The notes below the pieces were generated by a model, which searched no databases, was not told the origin of the DNA, and worked only from the letters and a program-made list of their open reading frames with translations. Positions 1 through 8,237 of a stretch of DNA of 64,000 nt are shown in pieces (position 1 is the stretch's first letter; each line of letters opens with the position of its first letter). A program made the position numbers and the translations under genes. Origin of the DNA: CAZPMT01 sp964587655 (lineage in GTDB: Bacteria > Hydrogenedentota > Hydrogenedentia > Hydrogenedentales > SLHB01); the NCBI GenBank assembly GCA_964587655.1, contig CAZPMT010000005.1, positions 38,474-102,473 of the forward strand, given 5' to 3'.

Positions 1-433
1 GACATAGGGCCGTTTGCATCTTCAACGCCGCAACAATGTCAGAGGGATCGAAATGCTCCATTAGACCTTGGTGATAGCAGGCGTCAAACGTGTCCGGGCC
101 GAAAGGTAAGTGGAAAATGTCGCCAACCACAAAACGCGCGGAGCCGCCGAGCAGGGAATTCGTTCTCTGATTTATCGCTATTATTCCCGCATCGCGGTCG
201 AGCCCCGTGACCGAATAGCCTGACCGGCTGAAATGGACGGCGAGCACACCTGAACCCGTGCCGACTTCAAGGACGTTCGTTCCGCCGAAATGCTCGCGGC
301 ATTTCGCGATAAACTCCCGCATATTGTCGAGGTATTCGTTGATCTTCGGCAGTGTTTCCAGGTCTTTGTAGTAATCGGCCCAGCTCCGCAGGCCCGATTC
401 ATCCGCCTTCTCGCCGCCTGACTTGGTTGACAC
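1..433 (-). CDS. class I SAM-dependent methyltransferase, C-terminus cut by window edge
   Basis: About 144 N-terminal residues are visible. A glycine-rich SAM-binding motif I (VLEVGTGSG, residues 54-62) is followed by an acidic strand end (GLDRD) and a motif-IV-like stretch (GDIFHLPF then TFDACY), the order of a Rossmann-fold class I methyltransferase. The start is GTG, preceded by AGGA seven bases upstream; no ATG fits as well. The gene runs off the left edge, so the substrate-binding part is not visible and the substrate is unknown. It reads in the same direction as nothing else close by; the symporter gene behind it starts far upstream on the same strand. Confidence 0.8.
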   Translation of the reverse strand, partial: MSTKSGGEKADESGLRSWADYYKDLETLPKINEYLDNMREFIAKCREHFGGTNVLEVGTGSGVLAVHFSRSGYSVTGLDRDAGIIAINQRTNSLLGGSARFVVGDIFHLPFGPDTFDACYHQGLMEHFDPSDIVAALKMQTALC

Positions 434-462
434 GTTTGTTCCTCGTGAGGTGCGACGCTAGG

Positions 463-2262
463 CTATTTCCCGATCTGAAGAATACCCCATGCCGTCATGA
501 TTAACAGCCCGACTGTGCACCATGCAATGACAAATCCTATCAGATCCTCACGGTAGCGCCTGAAGAAGCCATGCCGGCGGCCGGCATGAAACCACCCGGG
601 CAGATCAAGGAGGATCAGATCCTCGCCGCGTTCCGCGGCCAACGGACGAACGCCGGTCTCGAAAACCGCCTCCTCGTCGGTCGTCCGGCGCTGTTTGTCA
701 AAGAAGCGTTCAATGCGTTCCTTGTCCTCGGGACGGGTCAGCAGGCTGACGACGATCAGAGCCCCGAAGCCAACGACCATCGCCCAACCGAACGGCCCAG
801 GTTTCCATGCATACACAAGCTTCACCGCGCCCGTGTGCAGGAAGACGAGAGCGTCCCCACTCCCGAAGTGCGCCAGCAAGGCATTGAAAGCCGCTCCGAG
901 GGTCGAAAAAGGCTTCCCGCCGTCTCCCGGCTGACACGTCATAAGAAAGTTCAGCGCGTAGTAGCTCAGAAACGAGCCGAGCGTTGCAGCCCACGCCCCG
1001 GATCGGTTTGCCCGCTTCCAAAGCATCCCGCCAAGGAACATCACGCCCATGAGCGCGGCAATCGTCTCCGTGAAGAGGAAGGCATCCAGCACCCGGTCCA
1101 CCTTCAGAGCAAAGCCGATCCCCAGCAGCGTCAGCCCCAGTCCCGAAACGCGCCCCACCATCAGGAGCTGCCCGTCTCTTGCGTTTGGGTTGAGATACTC
1201 CTTATAGAGATTGCGGGTAAAGAGCGCCCCCGTGTTGACCATGAAGTTCGAACACGTCGACATATTGGCCGCGAGCACGCAGGCTATCATCAACCCCGTC
1301 AAACCCGGCGCAAGAAACTCGCGGCACGCGAACCCGAACGCCGCCTCGCGCTCAGGAAGCGAAATGCCGCGCTGAACCAGCAGCGCCGCGACGATCAGCC
1401 CCGTCAACGCCCAGCCAATCGTGCAGAGCCGCTTGACAAAAGCGCCGTAGGTCTGGCCGACGCGTCCCGCGCGTTCCGTGTTTCCCGTCGCCGCCATCGA
1501 AAGTGTGTGGGGCTGCGCGACAATCCCTACAATGCCGTTTACGGCCAGCATGGCGATGGTGAACGCGGTCAGACCGCTGACGTCGCTGTAGAGGTTGAAG
1601 AAGTCCGGCGGCAGACTCGCACGCATGCCAGCGAAACCGCCAACCTCGGACAGGCCAACCGGGATGAGCATCACCGACAACGCGATGATAAGGAAGGATT
1701 GCACAAAGTCCGTGTAAGCGGAGGCCACCAAACCCCCGAAGAAGCTGTAGACAATGAAGGCCGCCGTCATCGCGAACACTACCTGGTTCGGCGAGATCAT
1801 CTCCCCGCCCGTGGCTACCGAAATGACCTTACCCGCTCCCTTCAGCATGGCCCCCTGGTTAAACACGAAGTACGCGATGGCGAAAATGGTGTAGACCATC
1901 GCGAGCCGCCGCCCGTAACGGTCCTCGACGATCTCGCCGATGGTCGTCCGTTCGCTGCGCCGGTACCAAGGGGCCAACAGCCAGTAGAGGGGCGTGATGA
2001 GCATGTTCTTCCACTGATACCAGATCGTGGCAAACCCGAATTCGCACGTTGCACCGGCCTGAGCGACGGGTTGTTCGGCGTGGGTGCCCGTGCCGAATGC
2101 CTGGCCCACCATGATCCACCAGCGGAGCTTGCGATCCCCAAGGAAGTACCGGTCGCTGCTGCTGACCTTCCGCGCCACCCAAAGACCGAACACCGTGATG
2201 CCGGCGAAGTAGCCAGCCAGCACCACGCCGTCAAGCCACGTGAACCCTGCGCCGCCACTCAT
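463..2262 (-). CDS. sodium:solute symporter family (SSS) transporter
   Basis: A 599-residue polytopic membrane protein of the sodium:solute symporter (SLC5/PutP) family. The N-terminus gives TM1 (GVVLAGYFAGITVFGLWV), then the family's SSSDRYFLGDRKLRWW segment, and about a dozen further hydrophobic helices; a last TM lies near residues 565-595 after a basic cytoplasmic stretch. It should import an organic solute with Na+ across the inner membrane; the substrate cannot be read from sequence. The ATG at 2262 is preferred over an in-frame TTG at 2283, because AGGGAG lies 11 bases before it. It is longer than typical 500-residue members because of C-terminal extensions. Confidence 0.9.
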   Translation of the reverse strand: MSGGAGFTWLDGVVLAGYFAGITVFGLWVARKVSSSDRYFLGDRKLRWWIMVGQAFGTGTHAEQPVAQAGATCEFGFATIWYQWKNMLITPLYWLLAPWYRRSERTTIGEIVEDRYGRRLAMVYTIFAIAYFVFNQGAMLKGAGKVISVATGGEMISPNQVVFAMTAAFIVYSFFGGLVASAYTDFVQSFLIIALSVMLIPVGLSEVGGFAGMRASLPPDFFNLYSDVSGLTAFTIAMLAVNGIVGIVAQPHTLSMAATGNTERAGRVGQTYGAFVKRLCTIGWALTGLIVAALLVQRGISLPEREAAFGFACREFLAPGLTGLMIACVLAANMSTCSNFMVNTGALFTRNLYKEYLNPNARDGQLLMVGRVSGLGLTLLGIGFALKVDRVLDAFLFTETIAALMGVMFLGGMLWKRANRSGAWAATLGSFLSYYALNFLMTCQPGDGGKPFSTLGAAFNALLAHFGSGDALVFLHTGAVKLVYAWKPGPFGWAMVVGFGALIVVSLLTRPEDKERIERFFDKQRRTTDEEAVFETGVRPLAAERGEDLILLDLPGWFHAGRRHGFFRRYREDLIGFVIAWCTVGLLIMTAWGILQIGK

Positions 2263-2387
2263 TACTCTTGCATCTCCCTGCAACGTTCACGATCTCCGTG
2301 GAAACCGGAGCTAGACGGACGTATCAATGAACAGGCTAGTGTAGTGAGCCATCCTGTTGGCAACTTACCGCGAAGGTGGCGACTATG

Positions 2388-2493
2388 CCATTTTCCCCCT
2401 TTGAAGGGGGCTAGGGGGATGTTGGATTGCCGACACTAGCTACCGGCAAGCGCGCAAGAACATCCCCCTAGCCCCTTCAAAGGGGGAAAATGG
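2388..2493. repeat. 106-bp inverted-repeat element (copy 1)
   Basis: Two arms of 36 and 35 bases (2388-2423 and 2459-2493) are reverse complements except for one missing G. Each arm contains its own short palindrome (CCCCCTTTGAAGGGGG type) followed by TAGGGGGATGTT. A second copy with the same architecture lies at 30768-30870. It sits in the 290-bp gap between the symporter start and the small antitoxin-like gene. It looks like a non-coding REP/MITE-type element; no transposase is visible in it. Confidence 0.85.
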
Positions 2494-2571
2494 TCCGCGT
2501 TCTATGCTTGCACTTCTCAAATGCACCGGAACCACCGCTTCGTTAAGATCCTGCAATTATGATTCAATACA

Positions 2572-2778
2572 CTAGAGGGGGCAATCGCCGCCATAGAGAT
2601 CCTCTTTGTACGTCAGGGAACCCGACTTGGATCCGCGGAATTTCCCAATGAACTTGGAGAACGGATCATCCGGGCTGCCGCGCCAGTGTTCCCTCTGCTT
2701 CGCCAGCATCTTCAGAAGCTTGTCGCGCTGGCCTGGCTTCAGCTTCTCGATCTCAGTCGCCAACTGTCTCAAAGTCAT
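2572..2778 (-). CDS. small antitoxin-like protein without partner
   Basis: A 68-residue protein: an N-terminal helix-rich part (LRQLATEIEKLKPGQRDKLL) followed by a flexible acidic tail ending in TYKEDLYGGD. Tails ending in KEDLYG are common in VapB/Phd-type antitoxins paired with PIN toxins; that comparison is from memory of the family. No toxin gene lies downstream, where only the inverted-repeat element at 2388-2493 follows. The start ATG at 2778 has GAGGTG six bases upstream; an ATG at 2784 and a GTG at 2796 are also in frame. Orphan antitoxin or a lone regulator are both possible. Confidence 0.55.
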   Translation of the reverse strand: MTLRQLATEIEKLKPGQRDKLLKMLAKQREHWRGSPDDPFSKFIGKFRGSKSGSLTYKEDLYGGDCPL

Positions 2779-2822
2779 GCTCATCACCTCGCACACATAA
2801 TAGCACGCGGTCGTCCCGGCCG

Positions 2823-4136
2823 CTATTCCGGCAGCGGCTTGTCCTTGGTTTCAGGCGCGAAGGGCAATACAAGCAATCCGAGGACGAACACAAGCGACAC
2901 GCCGAACACCATGTTCCTCAGGCCGTAACTCTGCACGAGGGCGCCCGAAAAGAACAGGGCCCCCGCCGTGATATAGCGTGCAACGTTGTAGCAGAAACCG
3001 GTGCCCGTGCTGCGCAAACGCGTCGGGAAAAGTTCCGGGAAATACACCGCGCACCCGCCCAACAGAAACAGCAGCATGTAGCCCATCAGGAAGAAGAAAA
3101 CCAGAGCTGTCGCGAAGGATGACGTAAGGAAGAACGTGGCCGGAAGGACCACCAGGCATCCCACCATGGCCACCAGGAAACCGAAACGCCGCCCAACCTT
3201 CTGCGCCACCCAGGCAAAGCTCAAAGCGCCAAAGAAACTGCCGAAGTTCTGCGCCATCCCGGCAAGGCTGATCTGATGCTCGACCGCTTTCTTCAAATCG
3301 GGCAGGTCGTTGGGATTCAAGACTGACCTCAGCAACTCAGGCGACCACACGCTGATGCCCCAGAAACCAATGACGCCAACCGCGGCAAACCCAACGCCCA
3401 CCAGCGTATTCCGCCGAAGCGTGCGTTCGGTGAACAGCCCCAGGATGGATCCTAACTGGCCCTTTACCTTGGCGCGCTTGGCCTGCTCACGCGCCACATT
3501 CCACGCCTCGGGTTCCCGGACGAACAGAAAGATCACAAAGACCAGCAAGGCGGGCAGAATGCCGATTGCGAACAAATAACGCCACGAATCCGCCGGCGAC
3601 ATGTAGCTGGCAAACAGCATATTGATTCCGGCGGCCGTGACATTGCCCAAGGCCGACGTGGCCTGCACGATGCCCAGCGCCGTGGCCCTCGCGTGAGCCG
3701 GGAAGGTCTCCGCCACCAGGGCGGCCCCCGCCGCGAACTCTCCCCCGACGCCCAAACCGGTCATGAAACGGAAGAAGGCAAACTGTTCCCAGTTCTGCGA
3801 AAGACCGCTCAGTCCGGTGAATCCGGCGTAAATCAGAATCGTGATCGCCATCGTGCGCGTCCGTCCGAGACGATCGCCTACCATCCCAAAGAACAACCCA
3901 CCCGTGGCCCAGCCAATCATCAGCGCGGCGGTGCAAATGTTCGTGTAGTAGCCAACGTCGCCGGCGGAAGCGCCCGCGCCGAGCAGGTCCCGCACCGCGT
4001 GCTGCTTGGCAAACACAAACAGCCACTGGTCCATCGTATCGAATGACCAGCCCAAACAGGCCACCACCAACACGAGGTAGTGGTAACCGGTCAGTCCCGA
4101 CGTGAATCCTTTCCTCTCAGCAATCGTCCCTGTCAT
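2823..4136 (-). CDS. MFS transporter
   Basis: A 437-residue major facilitator with twelve predicted helices. The loop 2-3 signature GMVGDRLGRTR (residues 84-94) matches the MFS motif GxxxDRxGRR, and the TM4-5 region GLGVGGEFAAGAALVAE is typical of the sialate/aromatic-acid:H+ symporter branches, as is an acidic FDTMD in TM1. It probably imports an organic acid or sugar acid by proton symport. The ATG at 4136 is preferred over a TTG at 4145; GGGAG lies 11 bases upstream. It stands alone between the antitoxin-like gene and tRNA-Gly, all on the minus strand. Confidence 0.88.
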   Translation of the reverse strand: MTGTIAERKGFTSGLTGYHYLVLVVACLGWSFDTMDQWLFVFAKQHAVRDLLGAGASAGDVGYYTNICTAALMIGWATGGLFFGMVGDRLGRTRTMAITILIYAGFTGLSGLSQNWEQFAFFRFMTGLGVGGEFAAGAALVAETFPAHARATALGIVQATSALGNVTAAGINMLFASYMSPADSWRYLFAIGILPALLVFVIFLFVREPEAWNVAREQAKRAKVKGQLGSILGLFTERTLRRNTLVGVGFAAVGVIGFWGISVWSPELLRSVLNPNDLPDLKKAVEHQISLAGMAQNFGSFFGALSFAWVAQKVGRRFGFLVAMVGCLVVLPATFFLTSSFATALVFFFLMGYMLLFLLGGCAVYFPELFPTRLRSTGTGFCYNVARYITAGALFFSGALVQSYGLRNMVFGVSLVFVLGLLVLPFAPETKDKPLPE

Positions 4137-4374
4137 GGCGTGCAAGACTCCCAGCCGCGGTTGAACTCACATACGGTATCGCATCGGCCCATTGATGCGA
4201 AACAATCCCCAAGAGGGACTCCCGTTAACCCGGCTACCATACACATCGCTGGGAATGAATTTCAACTCCGAGTTCCTACCTCCAGATTTCTAAGCTGCGT
4301 TGAAACACCTACACCGAAAAGCGGAAGTCAGGGCGCCAAGGAAGTACGCAAGAACCGGAAGAGCCAAGAGGGAA

Positions 4375-4450
4375 TGGAGCGGGACACGGGGTTCGAACCC
4401 GCGACATCCAGCTTGGGAAGCTGGCACTCTACCAACTGAGTTAGTCCCGC
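4375..4450 (-). tRNA. tRNA-Gly (anticodon CCC)
   Basis: The minus strand folds as a complete 76-nt tRNA with encoded CCA. Acceptor GCGGGAC pairs with GTCCCGC, the anticodon stem CCAGC/GCTGG closes loop TTCCCAA (anticodon CCC), and the T arm is GCGGG-TTCGAAC-CCCGT. Position 73 is T(U), as expected for tRNA-Gly. It reads GGG codons. Confidence 0.96.
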
Positions 4451-4464
4451 TTCGAAGTGTCCTA

Positions 4465-4493
4465 ATCCTATCAGTTTCGACCGGTTTTGTCAA
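4465..4493 (-). promoter_or_regulatory. sigma70 promoter of tRNA-Gly
   Basis: On the minus strand, a perfect -35 TTGACA (4493-4488), a 17-bp spacer and -10 TAGGAT (4470-4465) lie just upstream of the tRNA. The start point would fall near 4458, eight bases before the mature 5' end. Confidence 0.8.
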
Positions 4494-4646
4494 CTGGGGG
4501 TCCTATCATATGTCGTGATAGAATGTGGAATTGCATTGTGGAGCGCTAAGCCGCAGAATGAGGTCGCCGCTCTACTGCATGCGAACGAATACGGGACTCG
4601 ATGCGCTGCGTATCGCCCGCGAAACTACACGTGGAAGGAGACGTCC

Positions 4647-7163
4647 ATGACGCTGAAAGAATCGACGAGAAACCTCCGCACCTTTTCTGCGCGACGTTCG
4701 ATGGTGGCATTGGCCGCCTCGTTCGTCATCATCCATCTTTTCGTGGCCGCTATGTCAGCAGTGACGGCGGCAGCCGAACCGGTTCTTGTCCGTGACCTGA
4801 TCTGGGCGTGGGGCAATCCGGAAATGGCCGAGCCGGGGACACACACCCTGGAGACGTACGCGGCGGCGAGCCCGGCGGAACGGGCACGGTTGCTCGGCGT
4901 ACCTAACATCATCCTGGCTGGACTCGGACTGCCACAGGACGACGCCAAGGCCGACTCGGTGGCCCAAGCGGTGGCTCACGCGCCGCGCCTCATCTGGGAG
5001 ATCGCTCGGGACGGCGAGGGGGAAGACCGCCCCTTTGTATATGACCAAACGCTGGCTCGGCTGCAAAGGATGGTTGATCGCTATCCGCGCATCGAGGGCG
5101 CACTGCTCGACGACATGAGCTCGGTCGGGATCGACCACGGCCTGAAACCGGAGCACATTCAGGGTATCCAAAAGGCCCTGTCTGGCGGCAGCAGTCGGCT
5201 GAAGTTGTGGGGCGTGCTGTATACAATGAACATGGACCGGCCCGGCATCGCCGACTACATGCGCGCGCTGGACGGCATCATTCTGGCCGAATGGCACGCG
5301 AAGAACTTGCCGGACCTCGAGAAAAACGTGCAGCGCTGCCGCAAGGAATACCCGGACAAACCGGTTCTTCTGTGTCTTTACCTTTACGACTACGGCGAGA
5401 ACCGGCGAATGCCACTGGACTTGCTTGAGCAGCAGTGCCGGACCGCACTGAAACTTGCTCATTCCGGCGACATCGTCGGGATGGTGCCGTTGACCATCAC
5501 GAATGATGAGGAGACGGTCTCGTGGTTCGCCCATTGGGTCAATGAGGTCGGCGGCCAGACCGTGGGATCTCCTCCTCACCAGACTCCCGAGATCTCATTG
5601 CGTATCGGCGACGGCGCCGCGTGGCATTTCCCGAACGGCGCGTGGACGGAAGACGGCGAAGGTGTGATTCGCCCGCCGGATCAACGGAACCTGCACAGCC
5701 GTGCGTTCTGTAAGGCGCAGGCGTTCGAAGACTTCACCGCGGACTTCGAGTTCAATGGCAGTTACCGAGAGACCGGCACGGGCAGCGCCGGCCTCGTGTT
5801 TCGCGCGGCAGACGCGAATCATTTCTACTTCCTCTATTTCCCATGGGGCGGTCAACAACTGCGGGCAAAGCACTTCTGGGCCGCGCTGGCGAAGGTGGAC
5901 GGCGACGGCTATCTGCACAACCTAGCCGCGGAATGGGTTCCAGGCGTGGCGAGTGAGACGGATCGCTGGTACAAGGTTCGCATCGAGGCCCGCGGACCCG
6001 AGATGAAGGTCTGGGTGGACGGTCGTCTGGCGCTGCACGTCGCGGACCCATCGTACAAGAGCGGGTGCATGGGCCTTGCGGGTTACGGATGGTACTCGTT
6101 CCGGAACGTCCGTATCGGCGGACCGAGCGTTGTGGCGCCCACATGGGATGTCCATGCCATCACTCCGACGCATGCCTTCTCAGTCGGTCTGACAAGCGAA
6201 CAGATGCCAAGCGCCTGCATCGCACCAAATGGAGACGTGCTTTTCGCCGCCGGAAACCAACTCGTCCGATCTAAGGACAAAGGGCGCACGTGGACCGCGC
6301 CCGAGACCTTGCCGGAGAAGCTCGGCGTTGTGACCGACTACGGCAACACGATCTTCCGGACCGCGAGCGGGCGTCTGATCGCGATGCTGTATCTGCCACA
6401 GGAAGAGACCGGCAAGCCCGCGCCCGAGATCTCAATCTCCGAATCCATGGACAACGGCGTCACGTGGTCTGATCCCGCACCTTCGCAGGTGACGCCCGAG
6501 TGGCCGGCACAGCCCAAGAACTGCGCACCGTACGGCCCGCTGATCGAAAACAACGATGGCGTTCTGATGCGATTTATTCTCGGGGGAGTCAAAGAGGAAA
6601 ACGACACCTTCACTGACGTGCGGACCTGGAGTTCCATCCACTGCAAGGCGTTCGTCATCCGCAGCACCGACGCCGGCAAAACCTGGTCCAGCCCCATCGA
6701 GATCGACCGGCCGTCGTGGGCTGACGCCCAACGCGGCACGATACCCGGCTCGCTGGACCTGACCGAGCCCACGGGCACCGTCATCGGCAACACCGTAACC
6801 GTGTTGGTCAGGCCCGTGTACAGTCCGATGATGTGGCAGTGCTGGTCGTACGACGGCGGCGCGACATGGGACGCCGCCGCACGCGCGACGTTTCCGGGCT
6901 ATGCCCAGTCCATGACGCGCACCAGTTCCGGCGCGATCCTCTGCGCGCATCGGTTCCCACTGTATTCCGTAAACGTGAGTCGTGACGACGGTCTGAATTG
7001 GGATGCCGGTACGGTGATCGACTACCCCGCCTGGGCCATGGGCCGCATGCTCGAAGTTGAGCCCGATGTCGTGCTCGCCGCGTACATGAACGCGGAGCGA
7101 AAACTGCCGTTGCTGCTCCAACGAATCCGCGTGACGCCACAGGGCCTCCAGCCGGAACCGTAG
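4647..7163 (+). CDS. secreted multidomain sialidase-like (BNR/Asp-box) protein
   Basis: An 838-residue exported protein. Residues 1-43 are a signal peptide (long hydrophobic run ending AVTAAAEP). Residues about 45-310 look like a TIM-barrel-type domain with clustered acidic and aromatic residues. Residues about 330-520 resemble a concanavalin-like DUF1080/LamG sandwich (GSAGLVFRAADANHFYFLYF; WYKVRIEARGPEMKVWVDG). The C-terminal third carries five Asp-box motifs (SxDxGxxW), marking a sialidase-type beta-propeller. The three-domain order suggests a glycan-active enzyme or binding protein at the cell surface; sialidase activity itself is not proven. ATG 4647 has a strong GGAAGGAG six bases upstream; the frame continues to 4515 but without a ribosome site. 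Confidence 0.8.
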   Translation: MTLKESTRNLRTFSARRSMVALAASFVIIHLFVAAMSAVTAAAEPVLVRDLIWAWGNPEMAEPGTHTLETYAAASPAERARLLGVPNIILAGLGLPQDDAKADSVAQAVAHAPRLIWEIARDGEGEDRPFVYDQTLARLQRMVDRYPRIEGALLDDMSSVGIDHGLKPEHIQGIQKALSGGSSRLKLWGVLYTMNMDRPGIADYMRALDGIILAEWHAKNLPDLEKNVQRCRKEYPDKPVLLCLYLYDYGENRRMPLDLLEQQCRTALKLAHSGDIVGMVPLTITNDEETVSWFAHWVNEVGGQTVGSPPHQTPEISLRIGDGAAWHFPNGAWTEDGEGVIRPPDQRNLHSRAFCKAQAFEDFTADFEFNGSYRETGTGSAGLVFRAADANHFYFLYFPWGGQQLRAKHFWAALAKVDGDGYLHNLAAEWVPGVASETDRWYKVRIEARGPEMKVWVDGRLALHVADPSYKSGCMGLAGYGWYSFRNVRIGGPSVVAPTWDVHAITPTHAFSVGLTSEQMPSACIAPNGDVLFAAGNQLVRSKDKGRTWTAPETLPEKLGVVTDYGNTIFRTASGRLIAMLYLPQEETGKPAPEISISESMDNGVTWSDPAPSQVTPEWPAQPKNCAPYGPLIENNDGVLMRFILGGVKEENDTFTDVRTWSSIHCKAFVIRSTDAGKTWSSPIEIDRPSWADAQRGTIPGSLDLTEPTGTVIGNTVTVLVRPVYSPMMWQCWSYDGGATWDAAARATFPGYAQSMTRTSSGAILCAHRFPLYSVNVSRDDGLNWDAGTVIDYPAWAMGRMLEVEPDVVLAAYMNAERKLPLLLQRIRVTPQGLQPEP

Positions 7164-7265
7164 CGAGTTGAATTCCCGAAATTAAAGCGAATCGACACAT
7201 CCGGAAGAATCAAGTATGGTTCCCGGGATTAGAAACGGGCCCCAGCAGGAAAGAGAGGGTACCGC

Positions 7266-7294
7266 TTCCCAAACCCCGCGAACATCTGTATAAT
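7266..7294 (+). promoter_or_regulatory. sigma70-type promoter of vapBC
   Basis: TTCCCA (7266-7271), 17-bp spacer, TATAAT (7289-7294), followed by GGCC. The antitoxin ATG lies 50 bases after the -10. The same hexamers and spacing recur at 44484-44512, which strengthens the call. Confidence 0.65.
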
Positions 7295-7344
7295 GGCCGG
7301 GTCGTAGCGGTCGGTTCCTGCGTGACTGATGGAGGTGATGTGAG

Positions 7345-7581
7345 ATGAAAGTCGAAATCGATTTGCCACCAGAAGCATACGAACAGATAAATGCAGCGGC
7401 GAGGAAGGAGTCCCTTTCGGTCGGTGAAGTCATCGCACGCATGCTCAATTGCCCGCCCCCCGGATCGAGGCCGCACGGATCGTCTATCGTAGGACGATAT
7501 TCCTCTGAGGCCGACCTGATCGACGAGGTACGCGAGGAAGCCATGTCCGACCGGGAACACATTCCGATGAGGGCGCCTTGA
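7345..7581 (+). CDS. vapB: VapB-type antitoxin
   Basis: A 78-residue protein with an N-terminal MKVEIDLPPEAYEQI ribbon-helix-helix-like beginning and an acidic C-terminal tail (SSEADLIDEVREEAM) of the kind that wraps around a PIN toxin. It is followed by the toxin gene with a TGATG junction, so the two are translationally coupled. GGAGGTG stands seven to eight bases before the ATG. It should neutralise VapC and, as in characterised VapBC pairs, repress their shared promoter; a good promoter lies at 7266-7294. Confidence 0.82.
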   Translation: MKVEIDLPPEAYEQINAAARKESLSVGEVIARMLNCPPPGSRPHGSSIVGRYSSEADLIDEVREEAMSDREHIPMRAP

Positions 7582-8012
7582 TGCAGAAGTCGCTGATCGA
7601 CACGGACATCTTCTCGGAGATGATGCGCGGGAGAGACGCCCTTGTGATCGACAGGGCGCATGCCTACCAGGCGGTGTTTCCAGCGTTTACGATCAGCGCG
7701 GTCACGTTCATGGAACTTGCCAAAGGCCTGTACAAGCGTGGACGGGGCGATGTGCTCGACGACCTCCTGAAGGAGGTAGGAGACGTCGAGATAGTCCCGT
7801 TCGACAAGGAGACGGCTGACCTCGCAGGGCGGATTTCGGCGGACTTGGAGTCACACGGCCAGCCCATAGGGCGCGCAGACCCCATGATTGCCGCAACCGC
7901 AATCCAGCACGATCTCGTTCTTGTCAGCGGCAATTGCGACCACTTCAACCGCATAGCTGCTCTTGGGCATCCGTTGCTTCTTGATGACTGGCGACAAGCG
8001 CCCGCAGGCTGA
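7581..8012 (+). CDS. vapC: VapC-type PIN-domain ribonuclease toxin
   Basis: A 143-residue PIN-domain protein. The expected acidic metal ligands are present: D7 and D9 in LIDTDIF, E45 in FMELAKG, D100 in GRADPMIAA, and D120 in SGNCDHF. PIN toxins cleave tRNA or rRNA with Mg2+ and stop translation until the antitoxin is renewed. The ATG at 7581 shares its A with the antitoxin stop (TGATG); a TTG three bases earlier is in frame but unnecessary. The pair is a complete type II toxin-antitoxin module. Confidence 0.9.
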   Translation: MQKSLIDTDIFSEMMRGRDALVIDRAHAYQAVFPAFTISAVTFMELAKGLYKRGRGDVLDDLLKEVGDVEIVPFDKETADLAGRISADLESHGQPIGRADPMIAATAIQHDLVLVSGNCDHFNRIAALGHPLLLDDWRQAPAG

Positions 8013-8040
8013 CAGTCGTCTCGAGCACATGAATAAAGGA

Positions 8041-8150
8041 ATAAAGAGGGACAGTAACCAGTTTTTACAAATCGGGAGGTGCGGCAATTCCGGAGATAAA
8101 GAGGGACAGTAACCAGTTTTTACAAATCGGGAGGTGCGGCAATTCCGGGG
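8041..8150. repeat. 55-bp tandem duplication
   Basis: Two copies (8041-8095 and 8096-8150) agree over the first 53 bases. The unit begins ATAAAGAGGGACAGTAACC and contains GGGACAGTAACC and GGGAGGTGCGG. It occupies most of the 225-bp gap between vapC and the convergent M24 gene. No coding content is seen. Confidence 0.9.
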
Positions 8151-8237
8151 ACACCATACTTGATTCTCTTCTCCGGCCCTTCGAGATCTCTGTTGGAATA
8201 AAACGAGTGTCGCGTCCCTGTGAAACCCGCGCAGTTG

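Noticed and set aside
571..2439. 622-codon plus-strand open frame
   Set aside because: It is antisense to the symporter gene, whose translation gives clear membrane helices and family motifs; the plus-strand product is low-complexity and arginine-rich.
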